A stretch of 64,000 bases of DNA from Todiramphus chloris collaris (GCA_025345505.1 JANVCC010000027.1:1177679-1241678), one strand, 5' to 3'. Numbered from the stretch's first letter, positions 39,250 to 51,572 are shown. The notes: generated by a model not told the origin, from the sequence alone. Numbers and translations are program-made.

Positions 39250-39412
39250 TTGACAAAGGGCTAATAAATTATCGTTAGCTGTTTTAATAAACGCCTAATC
39301 AGTTGGCAATTATACATTACTGTGGAATGCAAAGCGTTAGAGGTCTGACAACTAGCATCTCTAATGTTCCCATAAAATTGGCTCATAAAATATAATATTT
39401 TCACCTGTTCCT
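39250..39412. promoter_or_regulatory. candidate conserved non-coding element
   Basis: AT-rich block with many homeodomain cores: CTAATAAATTATCGTTAG, TTTTAATAAACGCCTAATCA and CAATTATACATTAC, plus GGCTCATAAAATATAATA. No repeat signature and no coding frame. It sits a few bases downstream of the candidate exon ending at 39422. Confidence 0.38.
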
Positions 39413-39421
39413 AAGGCTCAC

Positions 39422-39507
39422 CTGCACTGGAGAAGTTTTTCTGTCCAGACTAAGGCCCTTCTATCTCCAGCATTCATACGTGCGAGACATGACAGACGTG
39501 GGTCACC
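39422..39507 (-). CDS. candidate exon of unit 2
   Basis: On the minus strand, AAACCTGCAG|GGTGACC begins and TCTCCAGTGCAG|GTGAGCC ends an 86-bp open stretch. The peptide contains CLARMNAGDRRALVWTEKLL. It leaves two bases over, which would pair with the one-base entry of the exon ending at 33487 or 36154. The donor is good; the acceptor has little pyrimidine tract. Composition is plausible but not decisive. Confidence 0.3.
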
Positions 39508-39784
39508 CTGCAGGTTTACCACAAGTCCCTCGTGTGAATAGAGGTGGGATTTGCAGCGCCAGGGTCCGGCTGGCGAAGGGCATTTCTGAACCGAGGAGTG
39601 CTTGGCCACGTAAGAGACAGAGAAACCAAACCTCCATGGGCTGGGCTGTTACCAAACATTTCTCAACCAGAGAAAACTGTCACAAGAAACACAAATATCT
39701 TTGTGAATTTGGACGGGTTCCAATACTTTTTCTGAAGAAGTGGAAACCTTAGAATTTGTGAAAATAATGACCTTTTAAAGTCCT

Positions 39785-40700
39785 CCTTTAAAATACATGA
39801 CATTTTTATTTTCATTGTTTAACAAGACAAAATGAGAATAAAAGTTGGGTTATCAAAAGTGGGTGCTGGCATTCACACCTGGTGAATAACAACTCAAGTT
39901 GGCATACACGTGATGTATATGAATCGTCACACGTTTCTAGTGAACAGCTATGAGCAAACACACAGACAGATACAGAGACAGAGAAACATCCTATACATAC
40001 GTACATGAGTGAATATACATAGAGTATACAGACAAGGTACTATACAGGTACAGGAAGTGCAATATACTGTATAAGGCGATACAAACACCGACAGGTTCTG
40101 GTGAAATGGGGACAACCATGAGGACAAAGCTTGGATGGCTTGGGACTGAAGGTGGGCGGTGGGGGACACTCCGCCGCTCCGTGTCGTGGTTTATGCGTCA
40201 GGCACACACGGTTCGAACAGAAACATGGTACAATACATTCAGTTCCTATACAAAAAAAAGATACAGGACAAGTGGGAGCGCGTGGAGGTAACTGAAATGC
40301 ATATGAGCAGACAAATAAGGGTGTTCTAGCTGGAATACAGGATGTCCGGTTCATTTACAGAGAATGCCTATATATAAACCCATGCTTTCAGGAATTCATG
40401 CCATTTTTATTCCTATTTTTTCCTTTAAGAATATTATAAAATTCTTGCCCTGAGTTAAACGTAAATACACACAGAAAATGGGGGAGAGAGGGGGAGAAAA
40501 TTGCATGCTTCTGGGTTGGTTTTTTTTTAATATATTTTTTTTAACCAAGGCACAATGTCTTCAATAGTGGTTGCAAGACCATTTGGAATAAACTCAGCAA
40601 TTGCTATTGTTCTGGTACCGTATCCTCCTTAACGTGACTAAACTAATTGTTTGCACACAAAAGTCTCAGCACAAGTTTTGAAGTGCATTTACAAGTTCTA
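39785..40700 (-). other. AT-rich block with minus-strand poly(A) signal, possible alternative 3' UTR
   Basis: AATAAA on the minus strand at 39805-39810, then about 900 bases of AT-rich, non-repetitive sequence with 'agacagatacagagacagag'-like low complexity near 39960-40070 and a T/A tract near 40520-40545. It could be the 3' UTR of a shorter isoform or a conserved non-coding block. No stop-bearing coding exon is attached that I can support. Confidence 0.22.
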
Positions 40701-42489
40701 GAAGAGAATGAGCAAATTTATGGGAAGTGTCTTAAAAGAGAGGAAGGAATCCTACCCAATTAAATTCCTTTACAGGCAACTTACTAATGTTCCAACTGAA
40801 ATTATTTCACACAAATTACATCACATATTTGTTTAGTATTAGTGTAGGTTGTTGCCTATTTTTAGTAGAACCATGTACGATGCTGTAAGAGAAGCTAAAC
40901 ACAAGAGGAAGAACTTCCAAACAATTTGTAGCTTCTTGCCACGGGCAGGACAGGACACAGATCTCACCGGTTCCATGTTTCATACGCTGCAAGAGTTCCA
41001 GCTTTGGAACACCCTGTTCAGTGACACGCTGCAAGACTTCTACAGCATCTACCTCCCCATCTCAACAACCTGCCTAAGTCTTTGATTACAAATATTTGTT
41101 TCTACATATGTCCTGTTAAATTCTACATACCCGTGTACAAGTCTTACTCTCAAAAGAAAGGTCTGGGTGCTCAGGCCGTTGCCCCGTGCCTGAGCCCGTG
41201 GGCTCCAGAGTCACACGGTTCTCATCAACTTCTCACCACCTTCCATGGGCTCTGGGTGTACCTCACCTTCCAGGGAACAACCACCTGCATTGCGCTGCAT
41301 TGGCCATGGTATCTGTCCCCATATATCTACCAGTTGAGCTGAGACTGTTTTTGAAACTACTGAAACACGCTGTCCCAACTCTGTCAAAACCAGGCACCGT
41401 GTAACAACCCCCCTGAAACCACAGACCACGCAGATGGGATCTTCTCATGCCTGTCCTATGCCTTTCAAACTCCCCATCTGATAGTCAACTCCCTAAAGAT
41501 GGTAAAAAAATTGTCGAGCAGGAGGTGAAAACCCCCATAAGTGCTGTATTTCAGTCTTTGTCGGGATATTCTTGTATTTGGAAAGTTTCGACAGCTTCAG
41601 TGAGGAATGAGCCTCTCTCTGTGCTCTGCTGCCAAGCTTATGAAGCCCGTGCAAGAACAAGAAGAGGTCAGAGGAAGGGAAGGCAATATTCTTCCTCCCA
41701 CTCTCCTCCATCACAGCTGAAAGGGTGGCAGTCAAGCTGGCACTCGAGGGTGAGGAGAGGTGTGAAGACAGGCTCCGGGTCTGGTGCTCAGAGACTGGTC
41801 ACTCTGTTCCCATGTCTGACGCCCTCCTTCTGTGACGTTACTGTTCCTCCAGCTGACCTGCTTCTCCCTGATGCGTCACTTTTGTGCCTAACCCCCCTGC
41901 TGTTGAGCGGTAAGGAGGAGGAGAGTCACCAAAGCCACGCTTGGGCCTTGGGACCTACTGTGGCAGCAGATCCACCTCCGCCTGGCTCCCCCCATGCCAT
42001 GAACCAGAGGCCACCTCGGTGCTGCCAGGGCCGCCGAGCACGTACTTGCTTATGAACTGAAACCAGAGCCCTGGCAAAGCAGGACCCAGCCTGGCAGTGA
42101 CCTGCTTCTGCTGCACGACCAGCCCGGCGGAACGCTGCAGAAAAGCTGCTGGGACAGCAGCAGCGGGGCTGGCTGCCAGCAGAAGATGGCTTTGACACAT
42201 TTGCTTCTCTTGCCAATAAGTCAGGCGTCCCTTGGAGGTGAGGGATGATGGATGGGGCAATTCCATCCACTCCAAGGTCTGTGTTTTCTTTTCTTTTCTT
42301 TCCTTTCCCTTTTTTTTTTTTAACGAGCGTTCTCCATCTGCAGTTTGTATATTTAGAAACAATTTGCTCAGCTTCAGACCCCTGCGCAGATTATGTAAGG
42401 CTGGATTCAAGCTAGAAACTCCACACAATGCAATGCGGAGCCTTCCCTAAAGCATTAACATTCCTGTTGGTGCTCTTCACCCAAAATGT

Positions 42490-42680
42490 TGACAGCATAT
42501 CCAGCCGGACTGACGACAGCAGGATTTTGCCTTCGTGTGCGCGGGGGACTCGTCCTTGCCGGGAAGGAGGAGAGCTGCGCGAAGGACGAGAAGCGATCCA
42601 ACCGCACCCTCTCGTGGGCACGGGGCTCTGCTGCACGGCACAGGCACGGAACCACGCTCGGAAATCCAAACTCACCAGCT
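42490..42680. promoter_or_regulatory. small CpG island, possible promoter
   Basis: About 18 CpG in 190 bases (for example 'cttcgtgtgcgcgggg' and 'gcgcgaaggacgagaagcga'), in strong contrast to the CpG-poor surroundings. Frames stay open on both strands because of the base composition. The position between the end of unit 1 (49.3 kb) and the unit 2 exons (39.5 kb and below) would suit a unit 2 promoter, but no first exon with a clean donor is visible. Confidence 0.35.
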
Positions 42681-43973
42681 CCCAGCGGGGCAAAGCCCCC
42701 CAGAAGGCTGTGGGACACTGCAGGACACGGCTTGTGCCCTGGCACTCCTCTCTAGGTGGCTACAGGCAGTGTGATGGCTCAGCCCTGGCTCTGGGAACAT
42801 TCCACCTGAACAAGAAGGTAAAAATCCTACGGCTTGGGATCATTCAGGTTTCCAAATGCACTCAGGCCACACGCTGCTCAAACCCAGGCAGAAGTTGGCC
42901 CACGTGCCATCAGTGAAAGGCTTGTGCCAGCTGTTTCTCTTTGTACCTCACTGTAGGTCCTTCCACGCACGTTCATCCTCACAGAGGAGCTTTCTCCACC
43001 CAGCTTTTTACAAAGCTAGCATCCACAAAATTCAGCTGACGTCTACATTCGTTTGTTTTCACCTACACTGGAGGAGCAGGACATCATTTGCAAAATGTTC
43101 CCAGTAGAACTTACCCTGTTTTCCAGTTTTAGACATTCAAACGCATTTCACTGATTAGTGGCATATAAAACTAATTAAAATCCCTGTCAAAGACACAGTA
43201 GATTGCACCCCAAATAGTTTACGCGCTTCTAATTTCACACAACCCAAAGCCTGAGCAGTTCCTGACAGCCACACACTTACAATCCACTCCCATCCACAAC
43301 AGTTTCCTCATCTACTGCATTGAGCTTACAAATCCTGTGTGTCAGGCCACACTTCTTTCTGCTACACACATTGTCTCCCAACACGGACACCTTATTGATG
43401 ACTGCAACTCTTAGACACCACCACTAACATTACTGGGGAAGATCCCAGTGGACAGCATAAAGCGGGTTTTGGATCCAGTGACTATCCCAAGCCTTACCAA
43501 AGGTGATGGTTAAACATAAGGAGTCATTAAGTCCCTCAAAGGGAACAGCTTCACAGGCAGAAATAGAAGCTACCATCCAAAGCAATAAATAGCGTATATA
43601 ACAGCCAGACCAAAACCCTGCGGGACTCTGATTACAGAGCGAGAGCCACAGGGCTGTTCCCACACTGTGGACATACATTCTGAATGAAGAAAAAGATCAA
43701 GTATCAAAATGGAACAGCCAGGATATTGGCTCGAGGAGCACAGAGACAGAGACACTGCACTGGCTGCAGAGCAGCACTTGGCATTTACTCAGAGGGAGAG
43801 GAAGAAAGCGACTGCCGCCATCCCATGAATTGTTTCATATGTTTTGCTATTCTATGTCCAAAATACACATCAGACTTTCAAAACACTTGAAAATTAAGGG
43901 AAAAGAGGGACAGAGAAAGTCATAGCAGAGTGGCAATTAGCACGGTCATTAAGTATTCCTATAGAATAGGAAT

Positions 43974-44246
43974 TCAGGACCACACCTCCCCTGAGATCTG
44001 TAACCAGGGGGATCTTTTTTTCCCCTTTGGCCCTGAGAACAAGTCCGACAGAAGTTGGTTCTTGCCCCGCAAATCCCTCTGCATGGTGAGAAACACAAAA
44101 GCAGAATCACTGGAGTCATCTGACGCTAGCTTCAGGTTCAACTCCTCAAGGAGCACGTCTAGCAAAGGTTCACGGCACTGAGCGACGACGCCGTTCATGC
44201 CACGCAGCAAATCCACTACTCGCACACCTTGGTTTCCTGCTGCCAC
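43974..44246 (-). CDS. unrecognised 90-codon open frame with protein-like composition
   Basis: The minus-strand frame reads 90 codons with an amphipathic pattern (LLRGMNGVV, then PLLDVLLEELNLKLASDDSS, then LRGKNQLLSDLFSG). This differs from nearby chance frames, which are rich in S, P, C, R or repeated residues. A possible acceptor (GGGGAGGTGGCAG) lies just upstream, but its pyrimidine tract is poor, and only a weak donor (GGGGAG|GTGTGG) is near the end. It could be an internal exon of unit 2, a decayed gene fragment, or chance. No family recognised. Confidence 0.25.
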   Translation of the reverse strand: MAAGNQGVRVVDLLRGMNGVVAQCREPLLDVLLEELNLKLASDDSSDSAFVFLTMQRDLRGKNQLLSDLFSGPKGKKRSPWLQISGEVWS

Positions 44247-45225
44247 CTCCCCAGTATTCCAACTGAGTGAAAGAGCACTTCAGCCTGCAGAGTCCTCCAC
44301 CTCCCCGCAACGACCGTGTTCCTTCCATATAATGGAAATCAAAACCAGACTGCTGTGACCAGCCAGGGAACAGCGGATCTTGATTTATAGGTGCTCGTTT
44401 TCCAGCAGCAGAATCCATTAAAGGCAGCAGCCAGGAGCCCAGCCCTGCTGGGTGTTTCCTGCCCACTCTGCAGCCCTGTACGCTGCTGCGGGGGAAAGGC
44501 GCCTCTGAGCGGGGGGGATCGGAAGAGAGCAGGTTCTGTGTCGATGCTCAGGGAGCAGCACAGAGCCCATACTCTTCCCCGACGCGCATTTGCCAGCCAA
44601 AGCGTGATAGTACCAATGCATCGGGGAAGCACTTTGCCTAGGTGCCTTCGGAATAATTACAGCCACAGTAGTAACAATTTGCCCTTCCCACATTCACTAA
44701 TTGCAGGGCGAGCACAAACCCTGCAAGGCCTACAAGGACTTTGCAATACGCTTTTTACACACAGCTAGGGCTTGAGACATTCAGAGCTGGGCTTGTGATA
44801 TTTAGTTGACCCAGCACAGAGTTATTCATGAAGCAAACACTCAGCTGCATCTCTGGAGGGCACCAAGTACCTGTCGAAATTCAACTCTAAATTATTTCTC
44901 TAATGGTAAATTTCTCACATTTCTTTTGTAACCTTCTTAAATTTTGTAAATTTCTTACAAGGAGCTTACACTGCTCTTAAACTACAGGATATTGCCCTAA
45001 AAATGCCCGTGGAGAACAGCTAAATATGTATCTCAGCTTTTTCTTTGTCATATTTCTGTTCCACCACTCTTTTGTTTTAAAATGCAACAGTTAGAATACG
45101 TGCTTGGGATTTTTTTAGCTAGAGCACAAAATTCACTAACAGTAATTGGTCTCACACCAGTTTGAATGCTGGAATATTATTTTTTTTTCCACGATAAAAT
45201 GCATGGGTTTTAATTCCATCTAACT

Positions 45226-45371
45226 GATGCAACAGTTTCTGTCCCTGGGTCCTGCAATTATCTGATGCAGCAGTTTCTGCCCAAGGGTCCTACAGTTATT
45301 TGGTGCAGCAGTTTCTGCACAAGGGTCCTACAATTACTTAATGCACCGGTTTCTGCACGAGATTCCTGCAT
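45226..45371. repeat. 38-bp tandem repeat, about 3.8 copies
   Basis: Units start at 45226, 45264, 45302 and 45340 with an exact 38-bp period. Each contains a version of 'tgcagcagtttctgcacaag' followed by 'ggtcct' and an AT-rich end. Copies differ at several positions, so the array is not brand new. It stops about 15 bases before a CR1 fragment. Confidence 0.9.
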
Positions 45372-45387
45372 GCAACACTTAGGAAGT

Positions 45388-45735
45388 AAAGTGATCCCCC
45401 TCTCCTCTGCCCTGGTGAGACCTCATCTGGAATATTGTGTCCAGTTCTGGGCCCCTCAGTTCAAGAAGGACAGGGAACTGCTTCAGAGAGTCCAGCACAG
45501 AGCCACAGAGATGATGAAGGGAATGGAGCATCTCCCTTATGATGAAAGGCTGAGGGAGCTGGGGCTCTTTAGCTTGGAGAAGAGGAGACTGAGGGGTGAC
45601 CTCATTCATGTTTATAAATACGTAAAGGGCGAGTGTCAGGAGGCTGGAGCCAGGCTCTTCTCTGTTATGGCCAATGATAGGACAAGGGGCAACGGGTGTC
45701 AGCTGGAGCAATGGGGGGAGAGCGGGTGCAGGGAA
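45388..45735 (+). repeat. CR1 LINE fragment lacking both ends
   Basis: An open frame (45265-45741) runs through the tandem repeat into CR1 protein: '[19 protein letters not shown]', '[19 protein letters not shown]' and '[14 protein letters not shown]'. The usual CR1 3' untranslated tail and terminal repeat are missing; the match stops near 45735 at a G8 run. Losing the 3' end is unusual for CR1 and implies a later deletion or recombination. Confidence 0.9.
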
Positions 45736-46559
45736 CTGTAACAGGAGTGGGGGGGGGTCCTCAGGTTTGGAAGGCAACGGTCAGCTTGCCCATCACTGCC
45801 CTTTCGTGTCCTGTTCGCTGATACGGGGCAAGGAAAAGAGCAGGGCTCGGCTCACAGGGGGCTCATGTGGGTGCCGGGCACAAGCGTGAGCTGAGCTGCA
45901 TTCTTTGTTTGGAAAAATGAGCCACAACAACTGTCAGTGCTGATTCTGATATACTTTTTAGCTTTTTCTTCTGATGTGTTTTCTTCTTCATTCCTCCAAC
46001 GCAAGTTCAAACTCCTTAATTCACTGCTGCCCATGTAGCTCCCTTGCGTCCTCCAAGTTATTCCTTCTAATCTCAGCATGGCTTCTGGATTTTACTTTGA
46101 TCATCACTGTAAAGTTTAAATCTTCTTTCCTTGCTTAAATTGGAGCTAGATCTCACTGCCCAGTTCCTCCCCCCAGAAGATACCAGACCTTAAGAGGCAT
46201 GTAAACCTTCAGAATTAAGATAGCAAACCTGGAGGAGGCCAGTAAAGGACAGTCCTGTTTTCCTGCTGAAAAGCAAGTAACTGAGAGGCAGCATGAAGAG
46301 AGGCTGCACATTTGCAGATAAGGAACAGAGTTTGGTGGAAATCTGACTCAAAATAGGCTCTGCTTTGCAGAAAGGCTGAAATACCACATTGTAACTGTCA
46401 GGGGTTTTGTTTTCAAAGGGTGTATTTTCCTTCAGATGATGGATCTTCGGTACAAACATGCATGGCTGTGCTGCCAGGCAGCTCAACACCTGGGATTTTC
46501 CAGTAGCTGTCTACCTCTTAATGAAAACAAACTTCACTTTGCAAAATTCATTTGCGACA

Positions 46560-48180
46560 AAAAAAAAAAATAAAAATCAGGACATAGTTATATAGGCTCC
46601 TTTTTTTTTTTTTTAAGATGAAAACCAGGGGATTTTTGGTGTTCTGAAGGATGTTTTGGGGAAGCCTGGCAGTCACCTAGAGATGGCTTCACGTACATTA
46701 CAAGCAGGGATGCGGGACGCTCTGCTCTCTGGGAGAGAGACTTCACACTGCAGGTTGTTATTTACTGGGCCATCCTTCGACCACGTTTATTCTACTTCAT
46801 AAACCTCCCAAGGCAGTAAACTTCCACTGCTCTCTGTCCACTTGGGTAGCTACAAATGACTGGCTCTTGTTTTCATTTCCATATAAAGGCCCAACTCAGA
46901 TGAGTTTTCACTATTTCTAATTTTATTCACACATTTTTGATCTCTGAGATATAACACTGCACTTTCTAGACTTCTTGCCATTCCCTGTAAGCTCTGTGGT
47001 AACACCAGAGCACCTTTACAAGGCATCACATTCTGTGATGGCTAGAAAACATCTCTGCTGCTTACACTCCTCTCTAGCATATTTATATTAAGATATGCAT
47101 TGAGGACATACAGCTATAAGCCGCTTCTGTAGCACAAATATACTCGATGCTCTGCCACGTTACAGCTCCAAGCTCTGTGCTTGCCTTTCTCTACTGCTTC
47201 CTTCCTGTCTTAAACTTTGTCCTTACACAATCAGCAACTTCAGTTCCAAGACAAACTTGTGTTTATCTTTCAGTTGAAACTGAGTCACTTAAAGCGTTCT
47301 CCACCAAAGACCAGCCACCTGACTCAGCGCAGCTTGCAAACTATTTGTGCTTCTCAGCAATCGCTGTAATGCTGGCCATCGCTGCACCATGAACATGTAC
47401 TGTGAACATTAACTGGTTAATCCTCTCAATTGCTACGCCAATAAACAAGAAAATAAGGCATAGGGGACTTAAATGCCCAGAGTTACATAATTAGCCAATA
47501 ATTGATTGGGATTACAATTTAGGTTTCCTAAGATCAGACCTGTTTTTAATAGCTAAGCATCCTCACCGCTTCCTTAAATGACTCTCCGTTAACAACAAGG
47601 GGCCTTGAGGGCTCAGTTGTTTTTTTCCCCCCCACATTAAACATCATGAAAAACATCAGTTTGGGATCTATGAAGATTTGAGAAAACCAATGAGCGGTTA
47701 ATTGCCTGTTCCCAGAGCTTGTAGCCCTGCACAGATGTTAGCTGTGCCCCTCTCGCCATCAGAGGGGTGGCTTAACAGGATGTCTCCTCTTCCTCTTTTG
47801 GAAAGTCTAAGTGCTGCTCACAACGTGGTTAAGGAAACCAGTATCAATACAATCAATAGCCACAGCCCACAGAAATAAACACCCTGTCTGCCACATCCTC
47901 TCGCGTTCAGAGGGGCTAACCACCCAGCCATTTCCAAACACATTTTGCTTCTCACGGGTTATTTGCACATGAAGGTAGCATAGGTGGATAAAGAACACAT
48001 CCCTGTGTCTGCCATCGAGATAATCAGACCTCTGTCATTATCCTGGAGTCAGGGGCAAGCCTACACCTCTAAAAAGTTCTGCCATCATAATAAATGACAA
48101 CCTAATGTGTGGTCGGTAAGAGACTGACAGTGTGAAGGTGGGGCTTATGGGGAGAGAAGGCTTTTACTAGTTTTTCTTGT
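46560..48180. other. non-coding DNA, nothing recognised
   Basis: Includes an A-run at 46559-46570 and a T-run at 46602-46614. The 81-aa plus frame at 47147-47392 has a hydrophobic start but no splice or family support. Confidence 0.45.
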
Positions 48181-48262
48181 TTTCCATGAAGGCTGGTCCA
48201 TGCCATGCATTATTCAATTAACAAGATCACCCTCTGCAGTCACTTGAAAATTCCTCTTATCA
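48180..48262. promoter_or_regulatory. motif-bearing candidate regulatory block 1
   Basis: Contains CATGCATTATTCAATT at 48204-48219, an exact copy of which is found at 52418-52433. The flanks are non-repetitive. Located about 1 kb past the inferred poly(A) site of unit 1. Confidence 0.4.
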
Positions 48263-49259
48263 TCTCTGTTCCTTTCTTCTGTATGAAGTGAGGTGAATTT
48301 TCCCTCCACAGCTTCAGTGAACCCTGGCTGCAGCTTCTAAGAGGCTCATTATCTCTTCTATCACATCAGCTTCTGCTTTCAAGGCTTATTGTTTAGTTCT
48401 TAATATAAAACGAGACACTCAAATCCCTTCAAAACACCCAAGGTGCCTTTGCCACCGAGTAACCAGCAAAGCACTGTGTCCACTGTAAGACCCAGTTAAT
48501 CAGAAATCATACACTACAGGGACACTGGGACACTCAAATCCTTTGGAAGTACAATTACCCTAATTTCTTCCTCCAATGCAGGGACACTTGACGTGGTATT
48601 TAAATGGGCTGTCACTCTGAATCTCCATTACGGGTTTGATTTTCTTCTGTAAAAGATGCTTTAGAAATGGGCAAGGTGCTGCATTGCTTTTGCAGGTGAA
48701 AGAATTTGAACCCGTATAGACTCAGCTACCCAAATACAACCTTCCTAATGAGTAGGTGGCTTTCTGGATCGAGCACAACCACCTGACTCTGACAGCCTCT
48801 ACTTTGGCCAAGACCTTCTCGAAGCATCTCACCAAGCTACGAACCAAACTGACACATGTGGTTATTGCAAAGTAGCCCCCAGGGAGTTTCCCACCCAGAT
48901 CTCATGGAAATTCAATAGGATTACAGGGACTAATTCACTGAAAGCCAATTGAAAACTCCCCACCTGAGTAAGGATGCTAGTGTGTGTGTACATACATGTA
49001 TGAGCACGTAGATACATCTATGTTTATGTTCTACATGCTATATACACAATGCCTCCCAACACAGTGCTGGGGGGGCCGTACACGCTGACAGGAGCGAGGT
49101 GATGCCGGCGTGCTCCAAGCCTGACAGAAGGCATCTGCATTGTGCTGAAGTGAAACCTCTCTTCTCAACTGCTACCCTCAGCAGTTAGTTCTGCTAGACT
49201 AATAATACAGGTCTGTGCAGACAAATGATCCAGTATCAGGATTAGCATATATAATAAAG

Positions 49260-50072
49260 GTAAGTATAGGTTTCCCATGTCTTTATTTCTTTTCCTTTTT
49301 CTTGCTGTTGGAGAAATTTGCCAACCCCAAACAGTTCTGTTACTTTCTCGAGGCCCTATGAGGCATTTTTGGTTATGATGGGGGGGGAGAAAAAAAACAA
49401 AAAAAGTCCCTCTGAGATACAAGGAGATGCTACCCCTTTGATTTGGTTTTTGATTCCTAGCAGTACAGAATTAATCTAACTAGAGTGGACTGTTTAATAG
49501 TTCTGTGAAGGTTCCACGGCCTAGAGCTGGAGAGAGTCGGGCTGCCTGAACGAAACAACACAACTGGCTGCAGGAGCAGCTTTCAGGACAGTGACAATAA
49601 ACCACAGTGTCATACAAACATGCATTAAGTGTCAACACAAAGGTGAGACTGGCACAAATAGTAAGAGTACAACTGGGCAGAAGTCAGGTATGTACAGGTC
49701 ATTGACAAACATCAGTGCGAGTGCTTTAGACAAGACATTTGAAAGAAATTTACACAAAAAACACAGACGAAATTTATCAAAGTTTGATAAATTTTAAAGA
49801 CAGTAAAAAAGTACAGAAAACATGAATAAAATAAAAATCCCGGCCAATTAATACAGTACAGCTTTACTACACTTACATTACAGAATGAGGACAGAAAAGG
49901 GTACAAGGAATTAAGAGCAAAGCAAATTCTGCTGGCCACGGCCAGTGGAATTTCATTGCCGATGAGAGATGCGCACGCACGGGAAATAAAGACAAACCCC
50001 AAAGAAACCGTTTGCCGGAACAAATGACAGACAGAGAGGTGAGAAACATTTGGCATGTTGCAGCACATGGAG
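49260..50072 (-). other. 3' UTR of the unit 1 terminal exon (inferred)
   Basis: Follows the stop codon at 50073-50075. The minus strand carries AATAAA at 49282-49287, which would end the message near 49260 and give a UTR of about 0.8 kb. The region is AT-rich, without introns or other coding signs, and contains a 25-base near-perfect palindrome (49770-49794). Confidence 0.55.
49770..49794. repeat. perfect 12-bp inverted repeat with 1-base centre
   Basis: AAATTTATCAAA at 49770-49781, a central G, then TTTGATAAATTT at 49783-49794. The arms are exact reverse complements. It lies in the inferred 3' UTR of unit 1. Confidence 0.95.
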
Positions 50073-50324
<252 letters not shown>

Positions 50325-50489
50325 TCATGGGCATTTGGCTGAATCACGAACAGAAGCTGAGATCAGAGGAAGGGGGATTAAGACAGAACCCATCCAATGT
50401 CCCGGTCTCTTTCCTCTCCTCCAGCACCTCTGAAGCACAGAGTATGAAACAGCAGATAGACAGGAGGCATATAAAGGAAATCTTGTTAG

Positions 50490-51200
50490 AGAATCACAGA
50501 ATTGTTCTGGTTGCAAAAGTCCTTTCAGGTCATCAAATCCAACCGTTCCCCCAGCATTGCCAGGACACCACTAACCCATGTCCCTCAGCACCACAGCTCC
50601 ACATCTTGGAAACCTCTCCAGGGATGACGGGGACTCCACCACTGCCCTGGGCAGCCTGGGCCAGCCCTGGACAACACTTGCAGGGAAGAAATTTTTCCTC
50701 GTGTGCAACTTAAACCTCCCCTGGTGCAACTGGAGGTCAGTTCCTCTTGTCCTGTCCCTCGTTCCCTGGGAGCAGAGCCCGACCCCCCCTGGCTCCAACC
50801 TCCTGTCAGAGAGCTGTCAGAGCCAGAAGGTCTCCCCTGAGCCACCTCTGCTCCAGGCTGAACAAGCCCAGGTCCCTCAGCTGCTCCTCACCACACTTGT
50901 GCTCCAGCCCCTTCCCCAGCTCAGTTGCCCTTCTCTGGCCACGCTCCAGCCCCTCAATGTCCTTCTGGAAGTGAGGGGCCCAAAGCTGACCCCAGGAATC
51001 AAGGAGCAGCCTCCCCAGTGTCCAGTCCAGAGGGACAATCCCTGCCCTGGTCCTGCTGGCCACAGTAGTGCTGGTACAAGCCAGGATGCTGGTGGCCTTC
51101 TTCTGGTGGTGTGCCCACCTGGGCACATGCTGGCTCATCTCCAGCCAGTTGTTGACCAACAGCCCCAGGTCCTTTTCCACGAGGCAGCTTTCCAGCCTCT
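50490..51200 (-). repeat. CR1 LINE, 5'-truncated, minus orientation
   Basis: The left edge is the CR1 3' terminus in reverse ('gaatcacagaattgttctgg'). Minus-strand translation gives 'QLWAPHFQKDIEGLERGQRR' and 'LRDLGLFSLEQRWLRGD', with the upstream 'EKDLGLLVNNWLEMSQHV' of the reverse transcriptase protein. About 710 bases remain. It lies in the unit 1 intron next to the terminal exon. Confidence 0.93.
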
Positions 51201-51572
51201 TTTGTTCCCTCTCCCCACCCAGTGCCTTTCTCTACTCATCAGAAAATACAGCAGTAATTAAAGGAGTTACAGCAGCTTCTGGTTTCATCTCTTCATCCCA
51301 GAGCTGAGGTAGACGATAGCCCAGAGACTGACTGTGCTGCTGTACACAGAGGCATTTCTCAGAAGGCTGCCCATGGATTTCCAGTGCAGGTTACAATGGA
51401 GAACGTACTGAAACAAAGGTGGCCAGGCAGCTCAGGAGGCCTGGATGAAGGCTTCTGTGTTTGAGCCACAATGCCCCCCGTATTCAACACCCCACATCTG
51501 CTCTAGAGGAAACTGTCTTTTCCTGAGGGACGAGCCTGCCTGTTTCTGCCCAGGAAAAATATTTGTCCTTAC

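Noticed and set aside
41447-42055. 202-aa plus-strand open frame, among the longest in the window
   Set aside because: Low-complexity, R/S/P-rich peptide with no family motif, in GC-richer DNA where chance frames are long; overlapping frames exist on the other strand.
43121-43180. Minus-strand exon ending ACAGG|GTAAGTTC at about 43121
   Set aside because: Good donor, but the frames before it are closed by stops without a suitable acceptor between.
45226-45371. CRISPR-like array
   Set aside because: Directly adjoining 38-bp units without unique spacers, in a vertebrate genome; a plain tandem repeat.
49200-49262. Plus-strand exon ending in AAAG|GTAAGTATAGG
   Set aside because: Strong donor, but no open frame, acceptor or partner exon. 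It overlaps the inferred end of the unit 1 message on the other strand.
50578-51261. 227-aa plus-strand open frame
   Set aside because: It is the antisense of a CR1 LINE, which has few stops on that strand.
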